Shown: piece by piece, positions 31,194 through 38,754 of the stretch | Layout: each line of letters starts with the position of its first letter | Position numbering within the stretch: position 1 is the stretch's first letter | Source: Actinomycetes bacterium | GTDB lineage: Bacteria > Actinomycetota > Actinomycetes > Streptosporangiales > Streptosporangiaceae | Assembly: GCA_021792405.1 (NCBI GenBank) | Contig: JAJYUU010000031.1 | Coordinates: forward strand, 1 to 38,909 | DNA length: 38,909 nt | Direction of reading: 5' to 3' | Made by a program: the position numbers and the translations under genes | Notes under the pieces: generated by a model | What the model was told of the DNA's origin: nothing | The model's input: only the letters and a program-made list of their open reading frames with translations | Databases searched by the model: none

Positions 31194-32813
31194 GTGACGC
31201 AAGGCGCAATGTCGGCGCGGCAGGCTGACGGCGACGCTGACGTGCTGGCCGAGGCACGACGCCGACGGACGTTCGCGGTCATCAGTCACCCCGACGCGGG
31301 CAAGTCGACGCTCACCGAGGCCCTCGCGCTGCACGCGTCAGCTATCAGCCAGGCCGGAGCCGTGCACGGCAAGGCGGGCCGGCGCGGGGTTACGTCGGAC
31401 TGGATGGCGATGGAACGCGACCGGGGCATCTCGGTCACCTCGGCGACGCTGCGGTTCTCCTACCGAGACGCGGTGCTGAACCTGCTCGACACCCCTGGCC
31501 ACGCGGACTTCTCCGAGGACACCTACCGGGTCCTTGAGGCGGTGGACTGCGCGATCATGCTGCTGGACTCGGCCAAGGGCCTGGAGACGCAAACGCTGAA
31601 GCTGTTTGAGGTGTGCCGGGCCCGGCGCATCCCGGTGATCACGTTCGTGAATAAATGGGACCGGCCGGGGCGCGAGCCGCTGGAGTTGCTCGATGAGATC
31701 GAGCAGCGGATCAGGCTGCGGCCTACCCCGGTGAACTGGCCAGTCGGCATAGCCGGTGACTTCCGCGGGCTGATCGAGCGGAGCACTGGCGCGTTCACCG
31801 CCTTCACCCGGACTCCGGGCGGCGCCGGGCCCGCGGCCGAGGAGCGACTGACTGCCGCCCGCGCCGCGCAGCGTGCCGGGCAGGCATACCAGGTGGCGAC
31901 CGAGGAGCTTGCGCTGCTGGACGAGATCGGCTCGACGGTGGACCTGAGCTCGTTCCTCGCCGGTGATTCCTCGCCGGTGCTGTTCGGTGCCGCGCTCCCC
32001 AACTTCGGCGTCCGCCGCCTGCTGGACGCCCTGCGCGAACTGGCGCCTGCCCCGGCCTTGCGCCTCGACGCCGCCGGCCAGCCTCGACCGCTGCATGCAC
32101 CCTTCTCCGGCCTGGTGTTCAAGGTCCAGGCCAACATGAACCAGGCTCACCGTGACCGGGTCGCTTTCGTCCGGGTGTGCTCGGGCCGGTTCGAGCGCGG
32201 GATGGTACTCACTCACGCCGCGACCGGGCGCCCGTTCGCCACCAAATATGCCCAGGCCATGTTCGGGCAGGACCGGCAAACCCTGGATGTTGCCTACCCT
32301 GGAGACGTGATCGGCCTGGTCAACGCCACCGCCCTGCGGCCCGGCGACACCCTTTACGACCAGGTGCCGGTAGAGTTCCCGCCCATCCCCAGCTTCACGC
32401 CCGAGCATTTCGCGGTCGCGCGCTGCAAGGACTCCGGGAAGCACAAGCAGTTCCGCAAGGGAATCAGCCAGCTCGACACCGAGGGCGTCATCCAGGTCCT
32501 GTCGTCTGAGTTGCGCGGTGACCAGGCGCCGGTGCTGGCCGCGGTCGGCCCCCTGCAGTTCGACGTCGCGGTGAACAGGCTAGAAGCCGAATACGGCGTA
32601 CGTGCCGCACTGGAGCACCTGGACTATACGATTGCCCGCCGCACCGACGCCGCCGGCGCGGGCGTGCTCGCCAGGGAGCGCGGCGCGGAGGTCCTGACCC
32701 GCCGCCTTGACGGGACACTGCTTGCCCTGTTCACCGACAGGTGGAAGCTGGCCGTCACGAAGCGCGACCATCCCGATCTCCGGCTGGAAGCCCTGCTGGC
32801 CGACGCCGAGTAG
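31194..32813 (+). CDS. prfC: Peptide chain release factor 3 (RF3)
   Basis: RF3 is a translational GTPase that recycles RF1/RF2 from the ribosome after termination. The 539-residue product has G1 SHPDAGKSTLTEAL, the switch region RRGVTSDWMAMERDRGISVT, G3 DTPGHADFSEDTYR, G4 VNKWDR, then the domain II-III sequences RVCSGRFERGM and GPLQFDVAVNRLEAEYGV. Length is usual for PrfC. The start may be GTG 31194, eleven bases after AAGGAG, or ATG 31209, which is too far from that box; the GTG is preferred. It is the only translation gene in the window and has no functional link to its neighbours. Confidence 0.95.
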   Translation: MTQGAMSARQADGDADVLAEARRRRTFAVISHPDAGKSTLTEALALHASAISQAGAVHGKAGRRGVTSDWMAMERDRGISVTSATLRFSYRDAVLNLLDTPGHADFSEDTYRVLEAVDCAIMLLDSAKGLETQTLKLFEVCRARRIPVITFVNKWDRPGREPLELLDEIEQRIRLRPTPVNWPVGIAGDFRGLIERSTGAFTAFTRTPGGAGPAAEERLTAARAAQRAGQAYQVATEELALLDEIGSTVDLSSFLAGDSSPVLFGAALPNFGVRRLLDALRELAPAPALRLDAAGQPRPLHAPFSGLVFKVQANMNQAHRDRVAFVRVCSGRFERGMVLTHAATGRPFATKYAQAMFGQDRQTLDVAYPGDVIGLVNATALRPGDTLYDQVPVEFPPIPSFTPEHFAVARCKDSGKHKQFRKGISQLDTEGVIQVLSSELRGDQAPVLAAVGPLQFDVAVNRLEAEYGVRAALEHLDYTIARRTDAAGAGVLARERGAEVLTRRLDGTLLALFTDRWKLAVTKRDHPDLRLEALLADAE

Positions 32814-32860
32814 GCCCCAGCCGCACCGAACCGGGCTGCGTGCGCCGCCGCGCCGGGTCC

Positions 32861-33301
32861 TCACCGGCGGGTGTGGCAGATGACCGTCACCGGGCAGGGA
32901 GCGTGGTGGACGCAGTAGGACGCCACCGACCCCAGGTGCATTCCTGGCAGCTCACCCCGGCCGTGGCAGCCGACGACCAGCAACTCGGCGTCCTCAGCCT
33001 CCCTAGTCAGCGCAGTCGCCGGACGGTCCTGGATTAGCAGGGTGATGACCGGGGCGGCCGGGTCCGGGCCGAGCGCGTCGGCCACCGCCTTAGCCAGCAT
33101 CTCAGCCGCGTCCCGCTCGTAGTCGGCCTCGGTGTAACTGGGTGCCAGGTAGATCCGCCACGGAACCTGCCAGGCGGTCACCGCACGCACCGTGCCGCCG
33201 GTCAGCGATGCCTGGCGCACTGCCCACCGCAGCGCCGTCTTGCTGTCCTCAGACCCGTCGACCCCGGCCACGATCACCGGCCGGGACGCGTTATCTGGCA
33301 T
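32861..33301 (-). CDS. Universal stress protein (UspA family)
   Basis: The 146-residue product is a single Usp domain: VIVAGVDGSEDSKTALRWAV, VRAVTAWQVP, and the ATP-binding C-terminal motif LLVVGCHGRGELPGMHLGSV, with G-x2-G-x9-G(S) spacing. It is probably an ATP-binding dimer induced by hypoxia or starvation. ATG 33301 is preceded by GGGAGG; a longer frame to 33745 reads antisense to cydA and is not family-like. It ends 47 bases from the convergent prfC stop. Confidence 0.92.
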   Translation of the reverse strand: MPDNASRPVIVAGVDGSEDSKTALRWAVRQASLTGGTVRAVTAWQVPWRIYLAPSYTEADYERDAAEMLAKAVADALGPDPAAPVITLLIQDRPATALTREAEDAELLVVGCHGRGELPGMHLGSVASYCVHHAPCPVTVICHTRR

Positions 33302-33366
33302 TAGCGCTCGCACCTCCCGGAAGTTGACATTCCCCGCAGCGCGGTCACCCGGAGCACGCCAAGCCG

Positions 33367-33558
33367 TCAGCCGGGCGGTTGCCGGCTGCTGACGAACCGG
33401 ATGAGGTACTCGCCGGCCAGGACAGCCACGCCGACGCCGCCGGCGAAGAGGATCAGCACGCCGACGGCGTACAGGTCGGCCGCAACGAGCCCGAGCGTGC
33501 CGACGACCAGCCCGAGCGCGATGACCAGGGCAACCGCTCCCGCGCCTCTGCCGGTCAT
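33367..33558 (-). CDS. Small two-span membrane protein
   Basis: The 63-residue product has two hydrophobic segments (VALVIALGLVVGTLGLVAA and AVGVLILFAGGVGVAVLAG) and a short basic end. A GGGGG-rich stretch lies before the ATG. It sits upstream of the Usp gene on the same strand, 65 bases away. I do not recognise a family; the composition argues for a real gene, but the assignment rests on length and hydropathy alone. Confidence 0.5.
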   Translation of the reverse strand: MTGRGAGAVALVIALGLVVGTLGLVAADLYAVGVLILFAGGVGVAVLAGEYLIRFVSSRQPPG

Positions 33559-33681
33559 AGCCGATGCCCCCTGCGCCGCTCGTTACGGATCTTCGCACGT
33601 GTACCCGCAGTGCTGTGGCGGTACACATAGCGCGACGGCTTAGCGGCCGCGATGCGGGAACGCGGCGAACGGGGGCAGGCG

Positions 33682-35109
33682 ATGGGCGCAGTGACGCACG
33701 TTCTGGCGGTGAATCCGATCCCGGCCAGGTCGCAGATGGGGTCATCGCTGGGATTCCACATCATCCTCGCGTGCTTCGGCATCGCGTTCGCGGCCGTCAC
33801 CATGACCGCGGAGTGGATCGGCATCAAGCGCGGCGACGCCGCGGCGCTGCTGCTGGCACGCCGCTGGTCGAAGGTCATGGCGGTGCTGGTGGCAGTCGGC
33901 GCGGTGTCGGGGACCGTGCTGTCGTATGAGATGGGCCTGCTCTGGCCGGGCCTGATGGGCCGGTTCGGGGCGGCAGTCGACCTCCCGTTCTCCGTGGAGG
34001 GAATCTTCTTCTTCCTGGAAGCGATCTTCGTCGGGGTCTACCTGTACGGGTGGCAGCGGCTGTCGCCGTGGGCGCACTGGTGGAGCGGCATGCCGATCGT
34101 GGTATCCGGACTGCTGGGCGCCTTGTCGGTCGTCGCGGCGAATTCATGGATGAACTCGCCGGCCGGGTACACGCTCCGGCATGGCAAGATCACCAGCATC
34201 GATCCGGTGTCGGTGTTCTTCAACGCCTCGACGCCGTACGAGACCGCGCACATGGTGCTCGCCGCGTACATGGTAACGGGCTTCCTGGTGGCCGGAGTGT
34301 ACGCGGTGGGACTGCTGCGCGGCCGGCGGGACCGCTACCACCGGCTGGGCTTCGCAGTCCCGTTCACGATCGCCGGGATGGCGGCCCCGTTGCAGGTAAT
34401 GATGGGCGACATCATCGCCCGTTTCATCGCGCACAACCAGCCGGTCAAGTTCGCCGCGATGGAGTACGTCTCCGCAACCACGCGTGACGCGCCCGAATGG
34501 CTCGGCGGGATCTTCATCAACGGCCATGTGTACCTTGGCGCTGCCATCCCGGCCTTCGACTCGATCCTGGTCGGGTTCTCGCCGCATACCCGGGTCATCG
34601 GCTGGGATAGCGTCCCCCCGGCACAGCGGCCGCCGCTCGTCACACTCATCCACCTGAGTTTCGACCTGATGGTCGGCCTCGGCTTCTTCCTGTTCGCGCT
34701 GGCGGCATGGCAGGCCTGGTGGTGGTGGTTCCGCCGGCGGCTGCTGATGACGGCGTGGTTCCTGGTGCCGGCCGCGCTCAGCGGCGTTGCCGCCGTGGCT
34801 GCGATGGAGGCAGGCTGGATCGTCACCGAGGTCGGCCGCCAGCCGTGGATCGTCTACCGGGTGCTGCTGGTCAGCAACGCCGTCACCCCGGCTACCGGGG
34901 TGACCGTCACGCTGGGGGCCATCCTGGCCCTCTATGCCATCTTGACGGTCGTCTCGATCGGCGTGCCGATGATCATGTCTCGGCGGTGGCGGCAGGGGAC
35001 GCCCGCCGAGGAAGCAGCCGAGAAGGTGCCCTACGGCCCGCCGCAGGCGACGCCGGGGCCCGCAGCCAGGCCGCTGGCGCCGCCGGCCGGGCGGCCCGAG
35101 GCGCGATGA
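33682..35109 (+). CDS. cydA: Cytochrome bd quinol oxidase subunit I
   Basis: CydA binds the hemes and oxidises quinol while reducing O2 to water. The 475-residue product has about nine membrane spans, the N-terminal heme-ligand region SQMGSSLGFHIILACFG, the Glu-containing segment FSVEGIFFFLEAIFVGVYLY, and GRQPW near the C-terminal half. The Q-loop is short (cyanide-insensitive CIO type) but keeps the Lys-x4-Glu of the quinol site in QPVKFAAMEY. ATG 33682 is chosen over 33652 because a G-rich box precedes it and the membrane domain follows. The stop overlaps cydB as ATGA. No cydDC is present nearby. Confidence 0.95.
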   Translation: MGAVTHVLAVNPIPARSQMGSSLGFHIILACFGIAFAAVTMTAEWIGIKRGDAAALLLARRWSKVMAVLVAVGAVSGTVLSYEMGLLWPGLMGRFGAAVDLPFSVEGIFFFLEAIFVGVYLYGWQRLSPWAHWWSGMPIVVSGLLGALSVVAANSWMNSPAGYTLRHGKITSIDPVSVFFNASTPYETAHMVLAAYMVTGFLVAGVYAVGLLRGRRDRYHRLGFAVPFTIAGMAAPLQVMMGDIIARFIAHNQPVKFAAMEYVSATTRDAPEWLGGIFINGHVYLGAAIPAFDSILVGFSPHTRVIGWDSVPPAQRPPLVTLIHLSFDLMVGLGFFLFALAAWQAWWWWFRRRLLMTAWFLVPAALSGVAAVAAMEAGWIVTEVGRQPWIVYRVLLVSNAVTPATGVTVTLGAILALYAILTVVSIGVPMIMSRRWRQGTPAEEAAEKVPYGPPQATPGPAARPLAPPAGRPEAR

Positions 35110-36305
35110 GCCCCTCACCGGAGGCGATCGCTGTCGCCGCGATCCTGTTCGGGATCATCGCCGCGTACGCGCTGTTCGGCGGAGCCGACCTCGGCGGCGG
35201 CATCTGGGACCTGCTGGCCGGCAGCGCCGAACGCGGCGCGGCTCCGCGTGACCTCATCGACGAGGCCATCACTCCCGTCTGGGAGGCCAATCACGTCTGG
35301 CTGGTCTTCATCCTGGTGGTGCTGGGGACCGCCTTCCCGCCCGCGTTCGCGGCTATCATGACCGCGCTGTTCGTCCCGCTCAGCCTGTCGCTACTGGGAA
35401 TCGTCCTGCGCGGGGTCGGGTTCGCGTTCCGGCACACCGCACAGCGGCTGCGGATGCGGCAGCTCACCGGGGCGCTGTTCGCGGCCTCATCGCTGATCAC
35501 GCCGTTCTTCCTGGGCACCGCAGTCGGGGCCGTTGCCACCGGTCAGGTTCCCGTACACCCATCCGGCAACGTCCTGGCCGCCTGGACGTCGCCTACTGCC
35601 GTCCTCACCGGGTTCCTGTTCGTCGCCGCTTGCGCCTATGTCAGCGCGGTGTTCCTGATCCCGGAGGCCCGCCAGCGGGGGCATCAGGACCTGATGCGCT
35701 ACTTCGTGCTCCGGGCCACCGCGGCCGGGATACTCACCGGCGTGCTGGCTGGCGGAACGCTCGCCGAGCTGTCGGTGAGCGCGCCGCGCTTGTTCTCCCG
35801 CCTCATGAGCAGCGCGCTGCCGCTGGTGGCGATCTCCGTCGCCGCCGGGATCGCGGTCCTGGTCATGCTGTGGCTGCGCTGGTACTACAGCGTCGGCCTG
35901 CGGGTGGCAGCCGCTGTCGCAGTGACGGCCGTGGTGTGGGGCTGGGGCCTGGCCCAGTACCCTTACCTGTTCCCCACCTCGCTGTCGCTGGCCGCCGGAA
36001 GCGCGCCCGCCGGTTCGCTGGTGGCGGAACTCGTCGTCGCGGGCCTGGCGGTCCTGCTCGTGGCGCCTGGCTTCGCCCTGCTCTACGTCCTGCAGCAACG
36101 GCGCATGCTGACCGCGGCCGAGTCCGACGCCGACCTGCGGCTGGCGGCCCAGCCTGGGCCGGCCGTTTCGGGCCAGCCTGCGCTGGGCCGGCCCGGCGCA
36201 CCCGCTGCGGCGCCTGTCGCGGTCCGGATGACCACGGCACTGGTGCTGGCCATCCTGGCCATCAGGGCGATCAGGGATGTGTTCTCGCCGCCCGGTGGCC
36301 GGTGA
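35106..36305 (+). CDS. cydB: Cytochrome bd quinol oxidase subunit II
   Basis: CydB is the structural partner of CydA. The 399-residue product has about nine hydrophobic segments with the family motifs YALFGGADLGGGIWDLLAGS, ITPVWEANHVWLVFILV and FLGTAVGAVATGQVP. The proline- and alanine-rich stretch at about 345-375 precedes a final hydrophobic end. The start overlaps the cydA stop, and the gene ends 10 bases before the convergent cadI gene. Confidence 0.95.
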   Translation: MSPSPEAIAVAAILFGIIAAYALFGGADLGGGIWDLLAGSAERGAAPRDLIDEAITPVWEANHVWLVFILVVLGTAFPPAFAAIMTALFVPLSLSLLGIVLRGVGFAFRHTAQRLRMRQLTGALFAASSLITPFFLGTAVGAVATGQVPVHPSGNVLAAWTSPTAVLTGFLFVAACAYVSAVFLIPEARQRGHQDLMRYFVLRATAAGILTGVLAGGTLAELSVSAPRLFSRLMSSALPLVAISVAAGIAVLVMLWLRWYYSVGLRVAAAVAVTAVVWGWGLAQYPYLFPTSLSLAAGSAPAGSLVAELVVAGLAVLLVAPGFALLYVLQQRRMLTAAESDADLRLAAQPGPAVSGQPALGRPGAPAAAPVAVRMTTALVLAILAIRAIRDVFSPPGGR

Positions 36306-36315
36306 CGGGGGTCGC

Positions 36316-36843
36316 TCAGCCGCAGCACGCCGTCGTTGCGGGCGACTCGGTGAGCTGCTCGCCCAGCCCGGCGTCTCCGCAGCATGCCCCGGTGCCCGCG
36401 GCCGGCTCGCTGGCCTCTGGCGTTGCCCTGGCCGCGTCGAGGCTCTTGCTGCCGCCCTCGCCCCAGAATTCCTGGCTGTCAGCCAGAACGGTATAGATTT
36501 CCCAGCGCTCCCCGTTGGGCGCGCCCTGTACCCAGAACTTGTCCTGGCGGGCGTAGCAGCAGGTGGTGTCGCGCTCGTCGATTGAGGCAAGGCCGACACC
36601 GGCGAGGCGCAACTGCTCGGCATCGACCGCGGCGGTGTCGGGAACCTCGACGCCCAGGTGGTTGATGCTGCCGCCGTGGCCGGGGTTCTCCATCAGGATG
36701 AGCTTGAGCGGCGGGTCCGCGATCGCGAAGTTGGCGTAACCAGGCCGGACCTTCGCCGGCTCGGCGCCGAAGAGCTTGCTGTAGAACCCGATTGACTCCG
36801 CCAGGTCGTCGACGTTGATCGCGAGCTGTACGCGGCCGGTCAT
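36316..36843 (-). CDS. cadI: ArsI/CadI-family dioxygenase-like protein
   Basis: The 175-residue vicinal-oxygen-chelate protein closely follows mycobacterial CadI: RVQLAINVDDLAESIGFYSK, VRPGYANFAIADPPLKLIL, NHLGVEV, and the arsenical-binding cysteine pair Cys95-Cys96 in TTCCYARQDKFW, then ERWEIYTVLADS. Compared with C-As lyase ArsI, two metal ligands are present (His62 and Glu115), but the first is Gln6 instead of His. A Cys-rich tail carries two further CC pairs (ACCGD and TACCG). It may cleave or bind organoarsenicals or be metal-inducible like CadI. It is divergent from an arsR gene. Confidence 0.9.
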   Translation of the reverse strand: MTGRVQLAINVDDLAESIGFYSKLFGAEPAKVRPGYANFAIADPPLKLILMENPGHGGSINHLGVEVPDTAAVDAEQLRLAGVGLASIDERDTTCCYARQDKFWVQGAPNGERWEIYTVLADSQEFWGEGGSKSLDAARATPEASEPAAGTGACCGDAGLGEQLTESPATTACCG

Positions 36844-36870
36844 GGGGAAACCTCCAGATATCGACTATCA

Positions 36871-36925
36871 TCTATGTCTTGACGGCTCGAGATTGCCACA
36901 ACACATAGGCGCCTGTCAATATAGA
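36871..36925. promoter_or_regulatory. Divergent cadI / arsR promoter region with inverted TCTAT...TTGAC elements
   Basis: TCTAT-GTC-TTGAC at 36871-36883 is mirrored by GTCAATATAGA at 36915-36925, whose complement reads TCTAT-A-TTGAC. The two sit symmetrically between the divergent starts at 36843 and 36929. Each TTGAC could serve as a -35 box pointing at its own gene, and the flanking TCTAT could be part of the ArsR site. An 8-bp palindrome, AGGCGCCT, lies at 36907. Confidence 0.4.
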
Positions 36926-36928
36926 AGC

Positions 36929-37294
36929 ATGTCGAAGTCTCCGATCATGCTGGACCCGGTCGGCGCGGCCGCGTGCTGCCCTCCGCTGACGGCCCGGCCG
37001 CTGTCCCAGGCCCAGGCCGATCAGATCGCGCCGCTACTGAAGGCACTTGCGGACCCGGTGCGCTTGCGGCTGATGTCCCTGGTCGCCTCCCACCGGGGCG
37101 GCGAGGCCTGCGTCTGCGACCTGAACGACGCCTTCGACCTGTCCCAGCCCACGATCAGCCACCACCTGAAGGTCCTGCACGATGCCGGGCTGCTCGACCG
37201 CGACAAGCGCGGCGTCTGGGTGTACTACCGGGTCAGGTCCGCCGCGCTGGCCAGCATCGCCGCCATGATCGCCGGCACGCCTGCCATCGGCTGA
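36929..37294 (+). CDS. arsR: ArsR-family metalloregulator with CC and CVC cysteine motifs
   Basis: The 121-residue repressor has an ArsR winged helix (LLKALADPVRLRLMSLVASH, LNDAFDLSQPTISHHLKVLH, RGVWVYYRV). Candidate As(III)/metal ligands are Cys16-Cys17 in AACCPP and Cys61-Cys63 in EACVCDL, as in the Rv2642-like group. It would repress the divergent cadI and its own gene until arsenite or cadmium binds. ATG 36929 is chosen because the frame upstream to 36815 runs into cadI. A second, distinct arsR lies 150 bases downstream. Confidence 0.92.
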   Translation: MSKSPIMLDPVGAAACCPPLTARPLSQAQADQIAPLLKALADPVRLRLMSLVASHRGGEACVCDLNDAFDLSQPTISHHLKVLHDAGLLDRDKRGVWVYYRVRSAALASIAAMIAGTPAIG

Positions 37295-37338
37295 CCAACT
37301 CCCCCCGGCCACCTCCGGTTGACCGGCTGACGCCATTT

Positions 37339-37372
37339 CCCCCGGTCGCCACCGGCCGCCCCCCGGTCGCCA
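37339..37372 (+). repeat. Short direct repeats between the two arsR genes
   Basis: CCCCCGGTCGCCA occurs at 37339-37351 and 37360-37372. Flanking them, CGGCTGACGCCAT (near 37325) and CGGCTGGCGCCAT (near 37374) form an outer repeated pair. The 37295-37418 gap thus seems to be a partly duplicated non-coding segment with no gene. Confidence 0.6.
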
Positions 37373-37418
37373 TCGGCTGGCGCCATCTTTCCCGTTTCCG
37401 TGGCCTTGCGGACTTTGA

Positions 37419-37451
37419 CATTCATCGTTTATCGTCGATCAACGATGAATG
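37419..37451. promoter_or_regulatory. ArsR operator: perfect 10-bp inverted arms over the start of the second arsR
   Basis: CATTCATCGT at 37419-37428 and ACGATGAATG at 37442-37451 are perfect inverted arms, and the 13-base spacer itself holds ATCG-T-CGAT. A TTGACA -35-like box at 37415-37420 abuts the left arm, and the right arm covers the ATG at 37445. Binding would block the promoter completely. The layout implies a leaderless or nearly leaderless transcript. Confidence 0.8.
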
Positions 37452-37792
37452 CTCACGAGCAACGGCCACTCGACCGCGCGACGGCGGCCGAGTTCGCCGG
37501 CTGGTTCAAGGCGCTCGCGGATGCCAGCCGGATCCAGATCGTTTCCCTGCTAGCCCGCCGCGGCACCCCGATGAGCGTCGGCGAGATCGTCGCCGCGGTC
37601 GACGTCGGCCAGTCCACCGTCTCGGCGCACCTGAAGGTCCTGGCTGACGTGCGGTTCGTGCTCGCCGATCACCGGGGCACCGCCACCTATTACCGGATCA
37701 ACGAGGCCTGCGTCGGCTGCTTCCCGACGGCCGCAGACATCGTGATGGGCAAGCCAGCCCCAGTTGCGCCGCTACCAGCCACATCCGCATAG
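37445..37792 (+). CDS. ArsR-family regulator, second type (C-terminal CxxC)
   Basis: The 115-residue product has an ArsR winged helix (GWFKALADASRIQIVSLLAR, AVDVGQSTVSAHLKVLADVR, GTATYYRINEAC) and a C-terminal Cys89-x2-Cys92 in ACVGCFPTAADIVMG, a signature of ArsR proteins linked with arsenite methyltransferase genes. ATG 37445 has no ribosome binding site and lies inside the operator arm, so leaderless initiation is likely. The arsM gene begins ten bases after its stop with a good AGGGAG box, forming an autoregulated pair. Confidence 0.92.
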   Translation: MNAHEQRPLDRATAAEFAGWFKALADASRIQIVSLLARRGTPMSVGEIVAAVDVGQSTVSAHLKVLADVRFVLADHRGTATYYRINEACVGCFPTAADIVMGKPAPVAPLPATSA

Positions 37793-37801
37793 GGAGACTG
37801 C

Positions 37802-38578
37802 ATGACAGCCGACGGCGACGACCCGATTATCAGCAAGTACGCGCGGCTCGCCGTGGCCGCGCTGAGCGGCGACGACATCAGCGACTGCGATGCAGGTGCC
37901 GCCGGGGAGTGCGGCTTCAGCGCCGCCGCCTACGCCGATCGCGACCAGGCGCCGGAAGCCGCTTTCCGCGCGAGCCTGGGCTGCGGAAACCCGTTGATGG
38001 TCGCCAGGCTCAGGCCTGGGGACACTGTCCTGGACCTTGGCTCCGGCGGGGGCCTCGATGTGCTGCTATCCGCCCGCAGAGTCGCACCGGACGGCATCGC
38101 TTACGGCCTGGACGCCAGCGCCGACATGCTCGCCCTCGCCCGCGCGAACGCTGACCTGGCGCAGATTACCAACGCCCGGTTCCTGCACGGCCGCATCGAG
38201 AACATCCCCCTGCCGGATAACCACGTCGACGTCGTCATCTCCAACTGCGTCATCAACCTGTCCGGTGACAAGCGCGCCGTTCTGGCCGAAGCGTTCCGCG
38301 TCCTCAAGCCCGGCGGACGACTCGGCATCAGTGACATCACTGCCGACGAGGACGCCGACCCGGCACAACTCGCCCGCAGCGAACAGGACGTCGGCTGTCT
38401 CGCCGGAGCGATCACGCAGCCGGAATACCAGCGCCTGCTGACTGCGGCCGGCTTCTCCGGCATCACCATCACCAGCACCAGCCCGGCGGCCGACGGCCTG
38501 CACTCGGCCATCATCCAGGCCATCAGGCCGCCACATGGCCAGGCCGGATCCGCGCCGCCGCCACCCGGACCGGGCTGA
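37802..38578 (+). CDS. arsM: Arsenite S-adenosylmethionine methyltransferase ArsM
   Basis: ArsM methylates As(III) to methyl and dimethyl arsenicals. The 258-residue product has the family start SKYARLA, the conserved cysteines Cys61 (SLGCGNP), Cys149 (ISNCVINLS) and Cys199 (VGCLAGA), SAM motif I DTVLDLGSGGGLDVLLSA, and FRVLKPGGRLGISDI. AGGGAG lies just upstream of ATG 37802. The last 14 or so residues (HGQAGSAPPPPGPG) are atypical and overlap a transposase remnant in another frame, so the native C-terminus may have been replaced. It is controlled by the adjoining ArsR. Confidence 0.94.
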   Translation: MTADGDDPIISKYARLAVAALSGDDISDCDAGAAGECGFSAAAYADRDQAPEAAFRASLGCGNPLMVARLRPGDTVLDLGSGGGLDVLLSARRVAPDGIAYGLDASADMLALARANADLAQITNARFLHGRIENIPLPDNHVDVVISNCVINLSGDKRAVLAEAFRVLKPGGRLGISDITADEDADPAQLARSEQDVGCLAGAITQPEYQRLLTAAGFSGITITSTSPAADGLHSAIIQAIRPPHGQAGSAPPPPGPG

Positions 38579-38754
38579 AGGTGGTGGCCGACCTGTACAC
38601 CGGGAGCTACCCGACCGGCCGCAAGGTCACCAGCAAGCAGGCGACGAACCTGACGGCCCTGGTCATCACCGCGCACGAGTTCCACCCGGACTGGAACTAC
38701 ACCATCGCGGCCGGCTACCCCGGCCTTGATCACGACACGCCCGGCGTCACATAG
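38563..38754 (+). pseudogene. ISAzo13-family transposase C-terminal remnant
   Basis: Frame 38563-38754 encodes TRTGLKVVADLYTGSYPTGR, then KVTSKQ, ITAHEFHPDWNYTI and a TAG stop. This resembles the conserved C-terminus of ISAzo13-type transposases (TRTGL, YPTG, HxFHxxWNYT). It has no start and no catalytic domain; the upstream part is missing and the arsM 3' end overlaps it. It marks an old insertion or recombination event beside the arsenic genes. Confidence 0.75.

Noticed and set aside
31064-31228. Possible 54-codon leader peptide before prfC
   Set aside because: No Shine-Dalgarno sequence, overlaps the prfC start, no recognisable sequence.
38535-38729. 64-codon plus-strand frame after arsM
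   Set aside because: Wrong frame; the neighbouring frame carries the transposase-like sequence.
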